64,000 nt of DNA, taken from assembly GCA_035626675.1 (NCBI GenBank), contig DASPNH010000127.1, forward strand, positions 25,276 through 89,275, in the 5' to 3' direction. Under the pieces are notes generated by a model. The model was not told the DNA's origin, ran no database searches, and saw only the letters and a list, made by a program, of their open reading frames with translations. Below are positions 51,896 through 61,855 of this stretch, in pieces. The DNA is from DASPNH01 sp035626675. GTDB lineage: Bacteria > Desulfobacterota > Binatia > UBA1149 > CAITLU01. The translations under genes were made by a program, and so were the position numbers. Positions within the stretch are counted from its first letter, which is position 1; the number at the start of each line of letters is the position of its first letter.

Positions 51896-53293
51896 ATGAG
51901 ACGATCGTTCCAAAAGCTCGCTGCGTCGGTGGCTGCGGCCGCGTCGATCATGGCGGTTGCCGCCGCCTTGGCCACCAGCATCTCGTGCAGCTCGGGCGCC
52001 GACACGGAAAGGCATCCGGTCTTCGTCATCGGAGTGGACGGCCTGGAGTGGCGGCTCGTGCTCGATCTGATGCGTCAGGATCGGATGCCGAACCTTGCCA
52101 GGCTGCTCGAGCGCGGCCGCTTCGGAACCGTCGGGACCATGCATCCGAGCCTGTCGCCGGTCATCTGGACCACCGTGGCCACGGGTGTGACGCCTTCCGA
52201 GCACGGCATCCGGAGCTTCGTCAAGGCCGGCGGCAAGCTCTTCACCAACCGTGACCGCCGCGCCAAGGCGGTCTGGAACGTGGCCGGCGACCATGGCCGT
52301 CGCTCCGTGGTGATCGGATGGTGGATGACGTTTCCGGTCGAGCCCGTCGACGGGATCATGGTCGCGCAGGTGAACACCTCGGTGGGCGCCGGCCGCAGTC
52401 CCGATGCCATCTACAAGGGCGGCCTGGTGCAGGACCGCAAGCATCAGGTGCATCCTCCCGAGCTCGCTCCGCGCATGCTCGGAGTGGCCGCCGAGGTCGA
52501 CCGGAATCTGCCCGAGATCGCCGACGCGATTTTCGCTGCGCCAGCCGAGCCGCATCCGGACGTCGAGAAGCTCTGGAAGCAGAGCATGTGGTCGGTGCGA
52601 GCCGACGCGACATACGAGCGCATCGCCATCGAAGCGCTGGAAGTGGAGCCGGACGCCGACCTGTTCATGGTGTACTTCGGCGGCACCGACGTCCTCGGCC
52701 ACCGCTTCTGGCGATGGGCCTACCCGCAGGACTTCCGCTTTCCGCCCTCCAAGCAGAGCCTGGAGGCATACGGCTCGGTGATGTCGGACTACTATCGCCA
52801 CACCGATGGCGTCATCGGCCGCATCGTCGAGGCGGCGCCGTCCGACGCGACCATCATCGTGGTCAGCGACCACGGGATGGGAGCGGCCAATCGCAGGTCG
52901 CCTTTCGACCCTGACGCCAAGGGAATGAAGAGCCGCTCGGGATCTCATGGCCGCAGCGAGGCGCTGTTCGTGGTGGCCGGTCCGTCGGTCCGCGCGGACG
53001 ACTCGGCGCCCGCGCCCGCCGATCTTCGCATGCGCGACATCGCCGATCTGGGTTCCATCTTCGACGTCGCTCCCACCGTCCTGGCGCTGCTGGACCTGCC
53101 CGTGGGCCGCGACATGCGCGGCAAGGTCATGACCGAGCTGTTCGATCCAGCCTTCTTCGCAAAGCACCCGGTGCGGATGGTCGAATCGCACACGCCCAAG
53201 GGATGGCATCGAAGACGCGAGCTGCCGCCCGACGAGACACCGGCCGAACAGGAAAGGCTCGAGCAGCTGCGCTCGCTCGGCTACATCCAATAG
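51896..53293 (+). CDS. Exported alkaline phosphatase-family (type I phosphodiesterase) protein
   Basis: The 465-residue protein has an N-terminal signal ending near SISCSSG, which could be a weak lipobox. The phosphodiesterase/nucleotide pyrophosphatase fold is visible in VFVIGVDGLEWRLVLDLM, HPSLSPVIWTTVATGVTPSE with the nucleophile Thr/Ser region, YFGGTDVLGHRFWRW, VVSDHGMGAANRR and SGSHGRSEALF. Metal-binding Asp and His residues of the family are present. A role in envelope phospho-group transfer is plausible given the divergent GT-C-like gene, but not shown. Confidence 0.88.
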   Translation: MRRSFQKLAASVAAAASIMAVAAALATSISCSSGADTERHPVFVIGVDGLEWRLVLDLMRQDRMPNLARLLERGRFGTVGTMHPSLSPVIWTTVATGVTPSEHGIRSFVKAGGKLFTNRDRRAKAVWNVAGDHGRRSVVIGWWMTFPVEPVDGIMVAQVNTSVGAGRSPDAIYKGGLVQDRKHQVHPPELAPRMLGVAAEVDRNLPEIADAIFAAPAEPHPDVEKLWKQSMWSVRADATYERIAIEALEVEPDADLFMVYFGGTDVLGHRFWRWAYPQDFRFPPSKQSLEAYGSVMSDYYRHTDGVIGRIVEAAPSDATIIVVSDHGMGAANRRSPFDPDAKGMKSRSGSHGRSEALFVVAGPSVRADDSAPAPADLRMRDIADLGSIFDVAPTVLALLDLPVGRDMRGKVMTELFDPAFFAKHPVRMVESHTPKGWHRRRELPPDETPAEQERLEQLRSLGYIQ

Positions 53294-53311
53294 ATAGGGG
53301 TTACATGGGAA

Positions 53312-53351
53312 AAGGGGGCAGGCACCTTTCCGAAAAGGCGCCTGACCCTTT
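53312..53351. repeat. Long imperfect inverted repeat between convergent genes
   Basis: CAGGCACCTTT (53319-53329) pairs with AAAGGCGCCTG (53334-53344) with one mismatch around a CCGA loop. The stem extends outwards with AAGGGG on the left and CCCTTT on the right after one mismatch. It lies between the phosphatase-family stop and the hslU stop, so it may terminate both transcripts. It is a different sequence from the AAGGGGACWGTCCCCTT family but has a similar position and the same outer AAGGGG. Confidence 0.75.
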
Positions 53352-53353
53352 GG

Positions 53354-54753
<1,400 letters not shown>

Positions 54754-54754
<1 letters not shown>

Positions 54755-55296
54755 CACGGCAGCTCCTCGATGGTCAGCTGTCCGTTGGTAAAGACGCAGA
54801 TCGCCGCCGCGACGCGCATGGACTCTTCGGCAATGGCGCGCGGCTCGAGCTCGGTGTGCGTGACCAGGGCGCGGGCGGCGGCCAGTGCGAAGTTGCCCCC
54901 CGACCCGATGGCCACGATGCCGTCGTCGGGCTCGATGACGTCGCCGGCGCCCGTGATCAGCAGCGTTGCGGTGACGTCGGCGACGACGAGCATGGCATCG
55001 AGGCGCCTGAGCATGCGGTCGCTGCGCCAGTCCTTGGCCAGTTCCACCGCGGCGCGCGACAGGTTGCCGCTGTACTTGTCGAGCTTGCCCTCGAAACGTT
55101 CGAACAGCGTCAGCGCATCGGCCGTGGCGCCGGCGAAACCGCCCAGCACCTTGCCGCCGTGCAGCCGCCGCACCTTGCGCGCCGAGCCTTTGAGGATGGT
55201 GTTGCCGGCGCTGACCTGACCGTCTCCGGCCATGACGACGCGCTGCTGCCGGCGCACCGCAAGAATGGTCGTCCCGTGAATGGCCTCGGTCGTCAC
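54754..55296 (-). CDS. hslV: HslV, peptidase subunit of the HslUV protease
   Basis: HslV is the proteasome-like threonine peptidase. The 180-residue protein starts at a GTG. The family N-terminus TTILAVRRQQRVVMAGDGQV begins at residue 9, so MTTEAIHG must be removed to expose the catalytic Thr9. Lys40 region KVRRLHGGKVLGGFAGATAD is normal. xerC ends 133 bases upstream; hslU follows with a one-base overlap. This is the common xerC-hslV-hslU order. Confidence 0.96.
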
Positions 55297-55429
55297 GCAT
55301 CGACCTTTGCCGATTTGGTGACCGATTGCCAGTCAGCGTGCGGCCGACCGACCATGTGCGGCGTGGCATCTTCGCGCACGCTTGCGCTACCGCCGTCGCT
55401 CGCTCGGCGCGACGCCGCACGGCGCGCTG

Positions 55430-56416
55430 TCAGGACCGGGGATGAGCCTTGTCGTACACGGCCGACAGCCGTGCCAGCTCCAGATGCGTATAGCGCTGTG
55501 TGGTCGCGATCGAGGCGTGGCCGAGCATCTCCTGGATCGCGCGCAGGTCGGCACCGCTCTCGAGCAGATGTGTGGCGAAGGAATGTCGCAGCGAATGCGG
55601 CGTGGCATGCGTGACGATGCCGGCCGCACGCAGATGACGTTCGACGATGCGTCCGACGCTGCGCGTGGTCAGGCGTCCGCCCTTGGCGTTGAGGAACACG
55701 GCCTGCTCGTCGCGTCGCGGCCCCGGCCATGCGTCGCGGTACGCACGCAGCGCGTGCAGGGCGTCGGCACCGATGGGCACGACGCGTTCCTTGTTGCCCT
55801 TGCCGCGCACGCGCGCCACGCCGATGCCTTCGTGGATGGCGCTCCAGCTCAGGCCCACCGCTTCGGCAGCGCGAAGGCCGCACGAGTACAGCACCTCGAG
55901 CAGGGCGCGGTCGCGGCGTCCCAACACCGTGGCCGCATCGGGCGCGCCCAGCAGCCGGCCGAGGTCGTCGACGGACAGATGCACGGGGAGCATGCGCGGA
56001 ACCTTGGGCGCCGAGACGGCTTCGGAGGGATTGGCGAGCTTTCCGTCGCGCGCCACCCACGCGAAGAATGCACGCAGCGCAGCCAGCTTGCGAGCCGACG
56101 TCGCGCGCGAGAAGTTGCGCATCCTGGCGGCGAGGAAGGATCGGATCGCCGCGACGCCCGCCGCCACCACGTGGGCCGCATCCGGGGACTCGTCGCTGAC
56201 CTCGCCGCGCTCGGCCAGGAACTCCAGGAACTGTCGCAAGTCGGTTCGGTAGGCGCGCCGCGTATTGGCCGAAAGCCCGGCCTCGCTGCGAAGGGCACGG
56301 TCGAAGGCGTCCAGCAGCGGCCAATTGCCGGGCCTGCGCTGCACCGGCGTCTGGGGAGTGGCCTCTGGCGCCGGCTCAGGGCTTGTCTGGTCTGCTTCGG
56401 ACGTCACGGTGCCCAT
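55430..56416 (-). CDS. xerC: Tyrosine recombinase XerC
   Basis: XerC with XerD resolves chromosome dimers at dif. The catalytic set is present: Arg in SCGLRAAEAVGLSW, Lys in RGKGNKERVVPIG, His-x-x-Arg in HSLRHSFATHLLESGADLRA, His in LGHASIATTQ and Tyr in RYTHLE. The N-terminal SAM-like core-binding domain starts about 30 residues in (WPLLDAFDRALRSEAGLS). The ATG at 56416 lies within a CATG that is also the start of the divergent hydrolase; starts at 56431 and 56467 remain possible. The setting beside hslVU indicates the housekeeping enzyme and not an element integrase. Confidence 0.92.
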   Translation of the reverse strand: MGTVTSEADQTSPEPAPEATPQTPVQRRPGNWPLLDAFDRALRSEAGLSANTRRAYRTDLRQFLEFLAERGEVSDESPDAAHVVAAGVAAIRSFLAARMRNFSRATSARKLAALRAFFAWVARDGKLANPSEAVSAPKVPRMLPVHLSVDDLGRLLGAPDAATVLGRRDRALLEVLYSCGLRAAEAVGLSWSAIHEGIGVARVRGKGNKERVVPIGADALHALRAYRDAWPGPRRDEQAVFLNAKGGRLTTRSVGRIVERHLRAAGIVTHATPHSLRHSFATHLLESGADLRAIQEMLGHASIATTQRYTHLELARLSAVYDKAHPRS

Positions 56417-57362
56417 GGTATCAACCGGCATCGTGAGCGCACAACACGAAGTGCCCACATCGCGCATCGCCGGCGAGAGCGTCGAGTTCCCGTCGCGGCG
56501 CGGAAACCGTCTGGTGGGCGATCTTCATCGCGTCGGCTCGGGCGCCGGTCGCTGGCTGGTCCTGTGTCACGGCATGGAGTCGACGCGCGGCGGCACCAAG
56601 CAGCTGGCCATCGTCGAGCGCATGGTTCCGCTCGGCTTCAACGTCCTGCGTTTCGACTTCTCCTACGTCGGCGACTCCGAAGGCGACTACGAGGATCTGA
56701 CCGTCAGCGGCGAAGTCGGCGACGCCCTGGGTGCTCTCGACTTCATGGGTGAGTTCGGCGCCACCGATTGCACGCTGGTCGGCTCGAGCCTGGGAGGACT
56801 GGTGGCTCTTCTGGCGGCCTCGCAGGCTGCGCACGCGGTCAGCCGCGTGGCCACCATCGCCGCCGTGGCCGATACGCGCCTGTTCACCGAGACGCTGACC
56901 GAGAAGGCGATCGCCGACTGGCGCCGCCGAGGCCGCCATCGCATCGGCTCGTCGTTCCTCAAGCCCAGCTTCCTCGACGACGTGCTGCGCATCGATGCAC
57001 CGTCGGCGTTCTCCAGGATCACGATGCCCCTGCTGGTCATGCACGGCGATGCCGACACGGTCGTTCCCGCCTCCCATGCGCAGATCATCGCTGCCAGCGT
57101 CTGCGGGCCGGTGCGCGTCGAGATGTTTCCCGGCGTCGGCCACCGATTCGAGGAGCCGGGCGCGCTCGGCCGTCTGCTCGACCTGCTCGAAGGCTGGGTG
57201 ATGGGCGAGGGGACCGAGGCGGAGATGCAGCAGCGTCCCGCAGGGGCGCAAGGGACCGGGCCGGCGACGCAGACTCGCGTTGCCGAAGCTCGAGCGGACG
57301 ATCCGGCAGCGAAGGCTCGCGCGTCGACGCCGAAAGCCGCGCGCGCAACCAAGGGGCGCTGA
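56415..57362 (+). CDS. Alpha/beta hydrolase
   Basis: The 315-residue protein has the serine hydrolase fold: LVLCHGMESTRGGTKQLAIV (oxyanion HGM), the nucleophile elbow LVGSSLGGLVALL, and the late acid and His in MHGDADTVVPASHA and FPGVGHRFEEP. The last 50 residues are an Ala/Arg/Thr-rich tail. The ATG at 56415 shares two bases with the presumed xerC start; a GTG at 56433 is the alternative. A zinc-ribbon protein and a lipoprotein follow closely. Substrate unknown. Confidence 0.85.
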   Translation: MVSTGIVSAQHEVPTSRIAGESVEFPSRRGNRLVGDLHRVGSGAGRWLVLCHGMESTRGGTKQLAIVERMVPLGFNVLRFDFSYVGDSEGDYEDLTVSGEVGDALGALDFMGEFGATDCTLVGSSLGGLVALLAASQAAHAVSRVATIAAVADTRLFTETLTEKAIADWRRRGRHRIGSSFLKPSFLDDVLRIDAPSAFSRITMPLLVMHGDADTVVPASHAQIIAASVCGPVRVEMFPGVGHRFEEPGALGRLLDLLEGWVMGEGTEAEMQQRPAGAQGTGPATQTRVAEARADDPAAKARASTPKAARATKGR

Positions 57363-57365
57363 GCC

Positions 57366-57668
57366 GTGCCCGACCTCGTCGTCATCTGTCACTCGTGCGG
57401 CTCGCGTACCACGTTCGACGGCGTGGTCGGTCGCAGCGCACGCTGCGACCGGTGCGGGCTGGATCTTCGCTGCTGCCGCACCTGCCGCTTTCACGACGCG
57501 TCGGCGTACAACGAATGCGCCGAGCCGTCGGCCGAGCGTGTCGTCGAGAAGGACCGCGCCAACTTCTGCGACTACTACAGCCCGCGCCAGCAAGGCGCCG
57601 CAGCCGCCGCGACGGCGGCTTCCTCGGACGCGCAGAGCGCGCTCGACAACCTCTTCCGCAAAGGCTGA
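57366..57668 (+). CDS. Small zinc-ribbon-like protein
   Basis: The 100-residue protein starts at a GTG three bases after the hydrolase stop. Residues 8-41 hold CHSCG, CDRCG and CCRTC pairs, which fit one or two zinc sites. The following RFHDASAYNECAEPSAERVV and KDRANFCDYY look strongly conserved; I recall this phrase from many deltaproteobacterial hypothetical proteins. The tail is Ala-rich. Cytoplasmic, function unknown. Confidence 0.82.
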   Translation: MPDLVVICHSCGSRTTFDGVVGRSARCDRCGLDLRCCRTCRFHDASAYNECAEPSAERVVEKDRANFCDYYSPRQQGAAAAATAASSDAQSALDNLFRKG

Positions 57669-57673
57669 CCGAC

Positions 57674-58075
57674 ATGCGAACCACACTGCTTCTGTGCGTG
57701 ATGCTGGCGGCCTTCGCTCCGGCGTGCTCGAGCGAGGACAGCACGGCCGCCGGCACCGCCGAGGCGTTCCTCGACGACCACTACGTGCGCATCCACCTGA
57801 CCAGCGCGCTGGAGTACACGACCGATCTCGCCCGCCAGAAGGTCGAGAAGGAGATCGAGCTGGCGCGCAACTCCGACATCGACGCCGAGACCTCCAAGCC
57901 CCATGTTTCCTACACGCAAAAGCTGGCCCGCGAAGACGGGCAGCGCGCGACCTTCGAGTACGAGCTCTTGATCCGCCCCGATGGCATGGAGCCTTTTCGC
58001 CGCCTGGTCCTGGTGGTGCTCAAGTCGACCGGCGACGTGTGGCGAGTCACCAACTTCTCCGAGAAGACGGATTGA
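57674..58075 (+). CDS. Small lipoprotein
   Basis: The 133-residue protein has a lipoprotein signal (LLLCVMLAAFAPAC with Cys18 as the lipidated residue). The mature part is about 115 residues of mixed helix and strand (AEAFLDDHYVRIHLTSALEY, RRLVLVVLKSTGDVWRVTNF) resembling small NTF2-like folds. No family was recognised. It follows the zinc-ribbon gene by five bases and ends the three-gene set; a palindromic repeat follows 55 bases later. Confidence 0.8.
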   Translation: MRTTLLLCVMLAAFAPACSSEDSTAAGTAEAFLDDHYVRIHLTSALEYTTDLARQKVEKEIELARNSDIDAETSKPHVSYTQKLAREDGQRATFEYELLIRPDGMEPFRRLVLVVLKSTGDVWRVTNFSEKTD

Positions 58076-58130
58076 GTTTCTCGCCGGCGAACCAATAGAC
58101 CGCGCCGTCCATCAACCGCCGAGCCTTTAA

Positions 58131-58157
58131 GCTTTAAGGGGACAGTCCCCTTAAAGC
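58131..58157. repeat. Palindromic repeat, copy 3 (core AAGGGGACAGTCCCCTT)
   Basis: The arms are perfect over 13 bases around one central A. Apart from the central base it is the same element as at 46319 and 46402, here in the opposite orientation. It lies between the convergent lipoprotein gene and enoyl-CoA hydratase gene. Confidence 0.85.
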
Positions 58158-58225
58158 CCTCAGACCGCCGTGGGCACCGGCGCCGTGTCTTGAATCGCAA
58201 GTAGTCGACGACGCGCGCCACCGCG

Positions 58226-59014
58226 TCAGCGGCCGGTGAAGACGGGTGCGCGTTTTTCGCGCATGGCGCGGATTCCTTCGGCGGCGTCTTCGGTTGCGAA
58301 TGTCGCGGCCTGTACGCTCGCCTCGCGCGTCAGTGCGTCGTCGAGCGAGCGCTGTTCGGTGGCCGAAAGGGTCTGTTTCAATCCGCGCACCGCGATCGGT
58401 GCGGCGGCAGCAATGGCGGCTGCCATCTCTTCGACGACGGCGTCGAAGTCGTCGCCGCCGATGCGGTTCACCAGGCCGATCGACAGCGCCTCCTCGGCGC
58501 CGACCATGCGGCCCGAGTAGAGCAGATCGGCGGCGCGGCTCGGGCCGATCAGCCGCGGCAGCGTCCACGTTGCCGCCATGCCGGGATGGATGCCGAGCCG
58601 TACGAAAGTCATGCCGACCTTGGCGTCGCGGTGCATGACGCGAAGATCGGCGCCCAGTGCGAAGCAGAGGCCGGCGCCCACGGCATGCCCGTTGATGGCG
58701 GCGATGGAGGGGACCGCGAGCTGGCGGATCGAGAGGAACGCGCGATAGAAGTTCTCGCTGCCGCCCAGGCCTTCCTCGTCGCCGCCCGCGCCCGTTTCCG
58801 CGCCGAGCGTGCGCAGGTCGGCGCCCGAGCAGAAGCCCTTGCCCTCGCCGCGAACGACTACGACGCGTACGGCCGGATCAGCATTGATCTCGGCCACCGC
58901 GCGCATCATCTCGCGCCCCATCCTGGGCGTCATTGCATTGCGTTCGACTGGCCGATGGAGCGTGATGCGACCGATGCCGCCGGAGGTGTCGACCACAATC
59001 TGCTCGTAGGACAT
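58226..59014 (-). CDS. Enoyl-CoA hydratase/isomerase family protein
   Basis: The 262-residue crotonase-fold protein has a GGAGG nine bases before its ATG. It shows the oxyanion-hole segments VVVRGEGKGFCSGADLRTLG near residue 65 and AAINGHAVGAGLCFALGADL near 115. The usual catalytic Glu position of hydratases is less clear: the region reads LGIHPGMAATWTLPRLIGPS. The exact reaction is therefore uncertain. It stands alone and divergent from the AsmA-like gene. Confidence 0.9.
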   Translation of the reverse strand: MSYEQIVVDTSGGIGRITLHRPVERNAMTPRMGREMMRAVAEINADPAVRVVVVRGEGKGFCSGADLRTLGAETGAGGDEEGLGGSENFYRAFLSIRQLAVPSIAAINGHAVGAGLCFALGADLRVMHRDAKVGMTFVRLGIHPGMAATWTLPRLIGPSRAADLLYSGRMVGAEEALSIGLVNRIGGDDFDAVVEEMAAAIAAAAPIAVRGLKQTLSATEQRSLDDALTREASVQAATFATEDAAEGIRAMREKRAPVFTGR

Positions 59015-59117
59015 TTTTTGCTCCCTCCGCGGCCGGTCAGTATGATCCGCGTCCACTAACGCGCTGAATTTCGCCAGTCAAAGCAGCCGGCAATGCGGCG
59101 CTTCCGGGAAACACCAC

Positions 59118-61040
59118 ATGAAGACGTTCGTGCCGACCTGTCTGGCCCTGACCACCTTCCTCCTGACGCTTCCAACTCGCACCGATGCGCAGCCCGCCGA
59201 TCACGGCGGCGTCGTTGCGCAGCAGGCGGTCGCGGCTCCGGGCCTGGCGAGCTGGCAGAAGCTGCTCGGAGAAAAAATCGCACCGTCGCGCATCGAAGCG
59301 CTCCAACGTGCATTTCGGCTCTCCGACGGATCGGACCTCGCTGCCCGTTTCCAGCCCGATCCTTCCTCTCCCACACCGCGCATGGTCGCCGACAATCTGT
59401 CGCTCGACTTCCATCTCATCGACGGATCGACCTTCCACGTCGATTCGGCGCGCATCCTTTTGGAGCCATCGGCCGACGGACGCTCGCTGCGCTTCGAGGC
59501 CGGCGGCTCGGCCTTTGGCGGCGCTGCGCTGAAGACCGAGGGCACCGTCGCGTGGGGAGCAGGGCCCTTTGGCGGCGACAAGCTCACGGGCAAGCTCTCC
59601 GTTGCCGGCGCCGACGTCGCCGCTGTGCGCGCCGCGTTTCCCAAACGCTTCGATCCCTCGTTCACCGGCAAGATGACCGTGGACGTTCAAGGCGACGGCG
59701 TCGTGGCCGAGAAGACGACCGAGGATGCGCCCGCCACTCCGCTGCGCGGCAAGCTCTCCGGCAGCATCGACTGGAGCCTGCTCGGCCGCACCAGCCCCAT
59801 GCAGTTCGCCACCGACTTCTCGCTCGACGATCGCATGGTGCGCATCAGTGCCGGCCGCATGAGCTGGCAGAACCTCACGCTCGAGCCCGTCATCGGCACG
59901 GTTGGAGTCTGGACCAACTCGGAGTTTCGACTGTCGGGCCAGTTCCGCGACGTCGACGTCGCGGCTGCTGCTGCGCATTGGAACGTGCCCGAGCAGTGGA
60001 GGCCGCAGACCAGGATCACCGGCAAGATCGATTTCTACGGAACGCCCGGCAGCTCCTTCATCGCTCACGAGGCCCGGGCCGATTCGATGTTCTTGCCTGC
60101 GATGGCCGGCTTCGGCGTGCGCACGGCCAAATCGACCATCAATGGCCGGCTTGCGGCGATCAACGGCGTGGTCACCGCAAGCGTCCGTTCCGACAAGCTC
60201 CAGATCGGCACCATCGATCTGGGCGCCGCCAGCTTCGGCGTCACCTACTTCCGCGATCAGCTTCAGGTCAACATCGCCAACACGAGGATCTGGAATGCCG
60301 ATGCGGTCGCCTCCGCAAGCTACCGTCCGGTGGAGCACCCTGCCGCGAAGTTCGGCGGCAAGATCGGGCCGATCGCCGCAGCTGAAGTCGCTGCACGCCT
60401 GGCACCGCATCTGAAGCTGGACGTGGACGGCTTTGCCGAAGTCGCGTTCCGCGCGGGCCAGGACATGGAGTCGAAGAAGTATTTCGCCGGCCGCGCTGGC
60501 ATTCGCAATGCACGCTGGGGCAGCGACAACCTCTTCGAGAAGCTCCTGGCCGCGCTGGCTGCAGCCGACCCCGCGCTGGCGTCCAAGGCGGCGACCGACA
60601 TGCTTCCTCGTCACAAGTCGGGCAGGGGAACTCCGGCGGAACGGTTGCTGTTCGCTTTCGCCGAGCGCGACGGCGCCGAGTACGAGATCGGCGGCGTGCT
60701 GGTGCGGTCCGGTGATCTGCAGCTCGAAGCCGACGGGCGAATGACCAAGGACGGGATGCTCGAGATGCAAGGACACGTCCATCTGCCGGTGCCGTTGGCG
60801 AAGGTGCTGGTGCAGTCCGCTGCCTGGCTCGAGGCCCTGCAGGTGGCCGAGGATGTCGGTTTGTACGTCCCGGTGCGCATCACGGGCACCGCCGCCGCGC
60901 CGGTCGTCGCGCTGGCGCCGGAGTACCTGGAGCTGGTCGCGCAGGCCAAGGCAGGCAAGCCGGTGGAGGCGCCGCGCTACGTGCCGGTCAATGCGCTTGC
61001 CGATGAGCAGCTTCCCTCGCTGGCCCTCGACGTCGAGTGA
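59118..61040 (+). CDS. AsmA/DUF3971-like exported protein
   Basis: The 640-residue protein has a signal peptide (LALTTFLLTLPTRTDAQ). It consists of repeating beta strands separated by Gly/Asp turns over its whole length, ending with an AsmA-like segment (LQLEADGRMTKDGMLEMQGH, VPVRITGTAAAPVVALAPEY). AsmA-like proteins form long grooves that move or organise lipids between membranes. Unlike most, it has a cleavable signal instead of a permanent anchor. The stop overlaps the next gene (GTGA). Confidence 0.78.
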   Translation: MKTFVPTCLALTTFLLTLPTRTDAQPADHGGVVAQQAVAAPGLASWQKLLGEKIAPSRIEALQRAFRLSDGSDLAARFQPDPSSPTPRMVADNLSLDFHLIDGSTFHVDSARILLEPSADGRSLRFEAGGSAFGGAALKTEGTVAWGAGPFGGDKLTGKLSVAGADVAAVRAAFPKRFDPSFTGKMTVDVQGDGVVAEKTTEDAPATPLRGKLSGSIDWSLLGRTSPMQFATDFSLDDRMVRISAGRMSWQNLTLEPVIGTVGVWTNSEFRLSGQFRDVDVAAAAAHWNVPEQWRPQTRITGKIDFYGTPGSSFIAHEARADSMFLPAMAGFGVRTAKSTINGRLAAINGVVTASVRSDKLQIGTIDLGAASFGVTYFRDQLQVNIANTRIWNADAVASASYRPVEHPAAKFGGKIGPIAAAEVAARLAPHLKLDVDGFAEVAFRAGQDMESKKYFAGRAGIRNARWGSDNLFEKLLAALAAADPALASKAATDMLPRHKSGRGTPAERLLFAFAERDGAEYEIGGVLVRSGDLQLEADGRMTKDGMLEMQGHVHLPVPLAKVLVQSAAWLEALQVAEDVGLYVPVRITGTAAAPVVALAPEYLELVAQAKAGKPVEAPRYVPVNALADEQLPSLALDVE

Positions 61041-61357
61041 TCGGGCTGCTGCTGACGCTGGTGCTGGTGGCTGCACTCACTGCCAGCGGCTATCGCTGGC
61101 AGCGCCGCCTTCGCTTCCGCCGCGCCCTTGCCGCGCTCCCGGGCGGCAGCGAGCCGACCGCCATCGAAGTGGACGGCTTCGGCGACATCGATTTCCACTT
61201 GCAGCAGCGCATCTGCCCTTGCGGCGGACGCGTCCAGAGCCTCGGCGAGCGATCGGCGCCGGCCGGCCAGCGCGTGCTCCGGGTGGTGCGCGTCGAGTGC
61301 CGCAGCTGCGAAACGATCAGCGAGGTATGGTTCGACGCCTCGCGGGCGTATCATTGA
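61037..61357 (+). CDS. Small membrane-anchored zinc-ribbon-like protein
   Basis: The 106-residue protein starts at a GTG overlapping the AsmA-like stop. One membrane helix (LLLTLVLVAALTASGYRW) is followed by a soluble part with CPCGGR and CRSCETI, which could bind zinc. No family was recognised. Co-translation with the AsmA-like protein suggests a joint envelope role, but that is inference. Confidence 0.75.
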   Translation: MIGLLLTLVLVAALTASGYRWQRRLRFRRALAALPGGSEPTAIEVDGFGDIDFHLQQRICPCGGRVQSLGERSAPAGQRVLRVVRVECRSCETISEVWFDASRAYH

Positions 61358-61448
61358 AGCGGATGACCGATACGGGCGATCAGGGTATCGCGGGCATGAA
61401 CGCGACGAATGGCCGCGTCCGCCGGTGCACTGCCGCTACGGAATTCGT

Positions 61449-61790
61449 GTGACGGAGGCCGCCGACCATCGCGTCGCCGTGGACGTCTCCGACTCCGAGC
61501 TGGATGGCGAGCTCGGCGTGTACACGCTGTTCTTTGCGGTGCCGCGCTACGAAATCGTCTTCTTCAAGCTCGTCATCGAGTCGTACGAAGGGCTGGCGTC
61601 GGGGCGCTCCATGAACCGCAGGCCGCAGGACGAGGAGAGCGAGCAGGTTCTCGAAGTCGTGCTCGCCGTCCCCGACCTGATCGAGGACACACGCCGCATG
61701 CTTTCGTGGCTGGCCTCTGCCACGGCTGCCGAGCAGGTGGCCTCCACGCCCGAGCTTCGCGAGGAGCTGCGGAATGCTCTTCGGGAGTGA
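61449..61790 (+). CDS. DUF4911-like small protein
   Basis: The 113-residue protein has the pattern I recall for DUF4911: FFAVPRYEIVFFKLVIESYE followed by an acidic/hydrophobic LEVVLAVPDLIEDTRRML. Function unknown. The start is uncertain: GTG at 61449 is chosen, with another in-frame GTG at 61425. It lies 91 bases after the membrane-anchored protein and ends just before a long inverted repeat. Confidence 0.7.
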   Translation: MTEAADHRVAVDVSDSELDGELGVYTLFFAVPRYEIVFFKLVIESYEGLASGRSMNRRPQDEESEQVLEVVLAVPDLIEDTRRMLSWLASATAAEQVASTPELREELRNALRE

Positions 61791-61809
61791 AGAAAAAGGC
61801 GACAGCGGC

Positions 61810-61855
61810 CAGGTACTGAATCGTGAATCCAGGGCGGTTCACGATTCAGTACCTG
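61810..61855. repeat. 18-base perfect inverted repeat between convergent genes
   Basis: CAGGTACTGAATCGTGAA at 61810-61827 pairs perfectly with 61838-61855 around a ten-base loop. It lies just after the DUF4911-like gene, and its right arm encodes the last residues (GTES) and the stop of TatC. The length is greater than usual for a terminator and has no T-run, so a repeat element that doubles as terminator is likely. Confidence 0.85.

Noticed and set aside
55293..56324. 343-codon minus-strand frame overlapping xerC
   Set aside because: It is the same-strand alternative frame of xerC, Arg/Ala-rich, and xerC itself carries the full catalytic set.
55430..56416. Phage or element integrase
   Set aside because: The recombinase is followed by hslV and hslU, the standard housekeeping xerC setting, with no att sites or mobile genes nearby.
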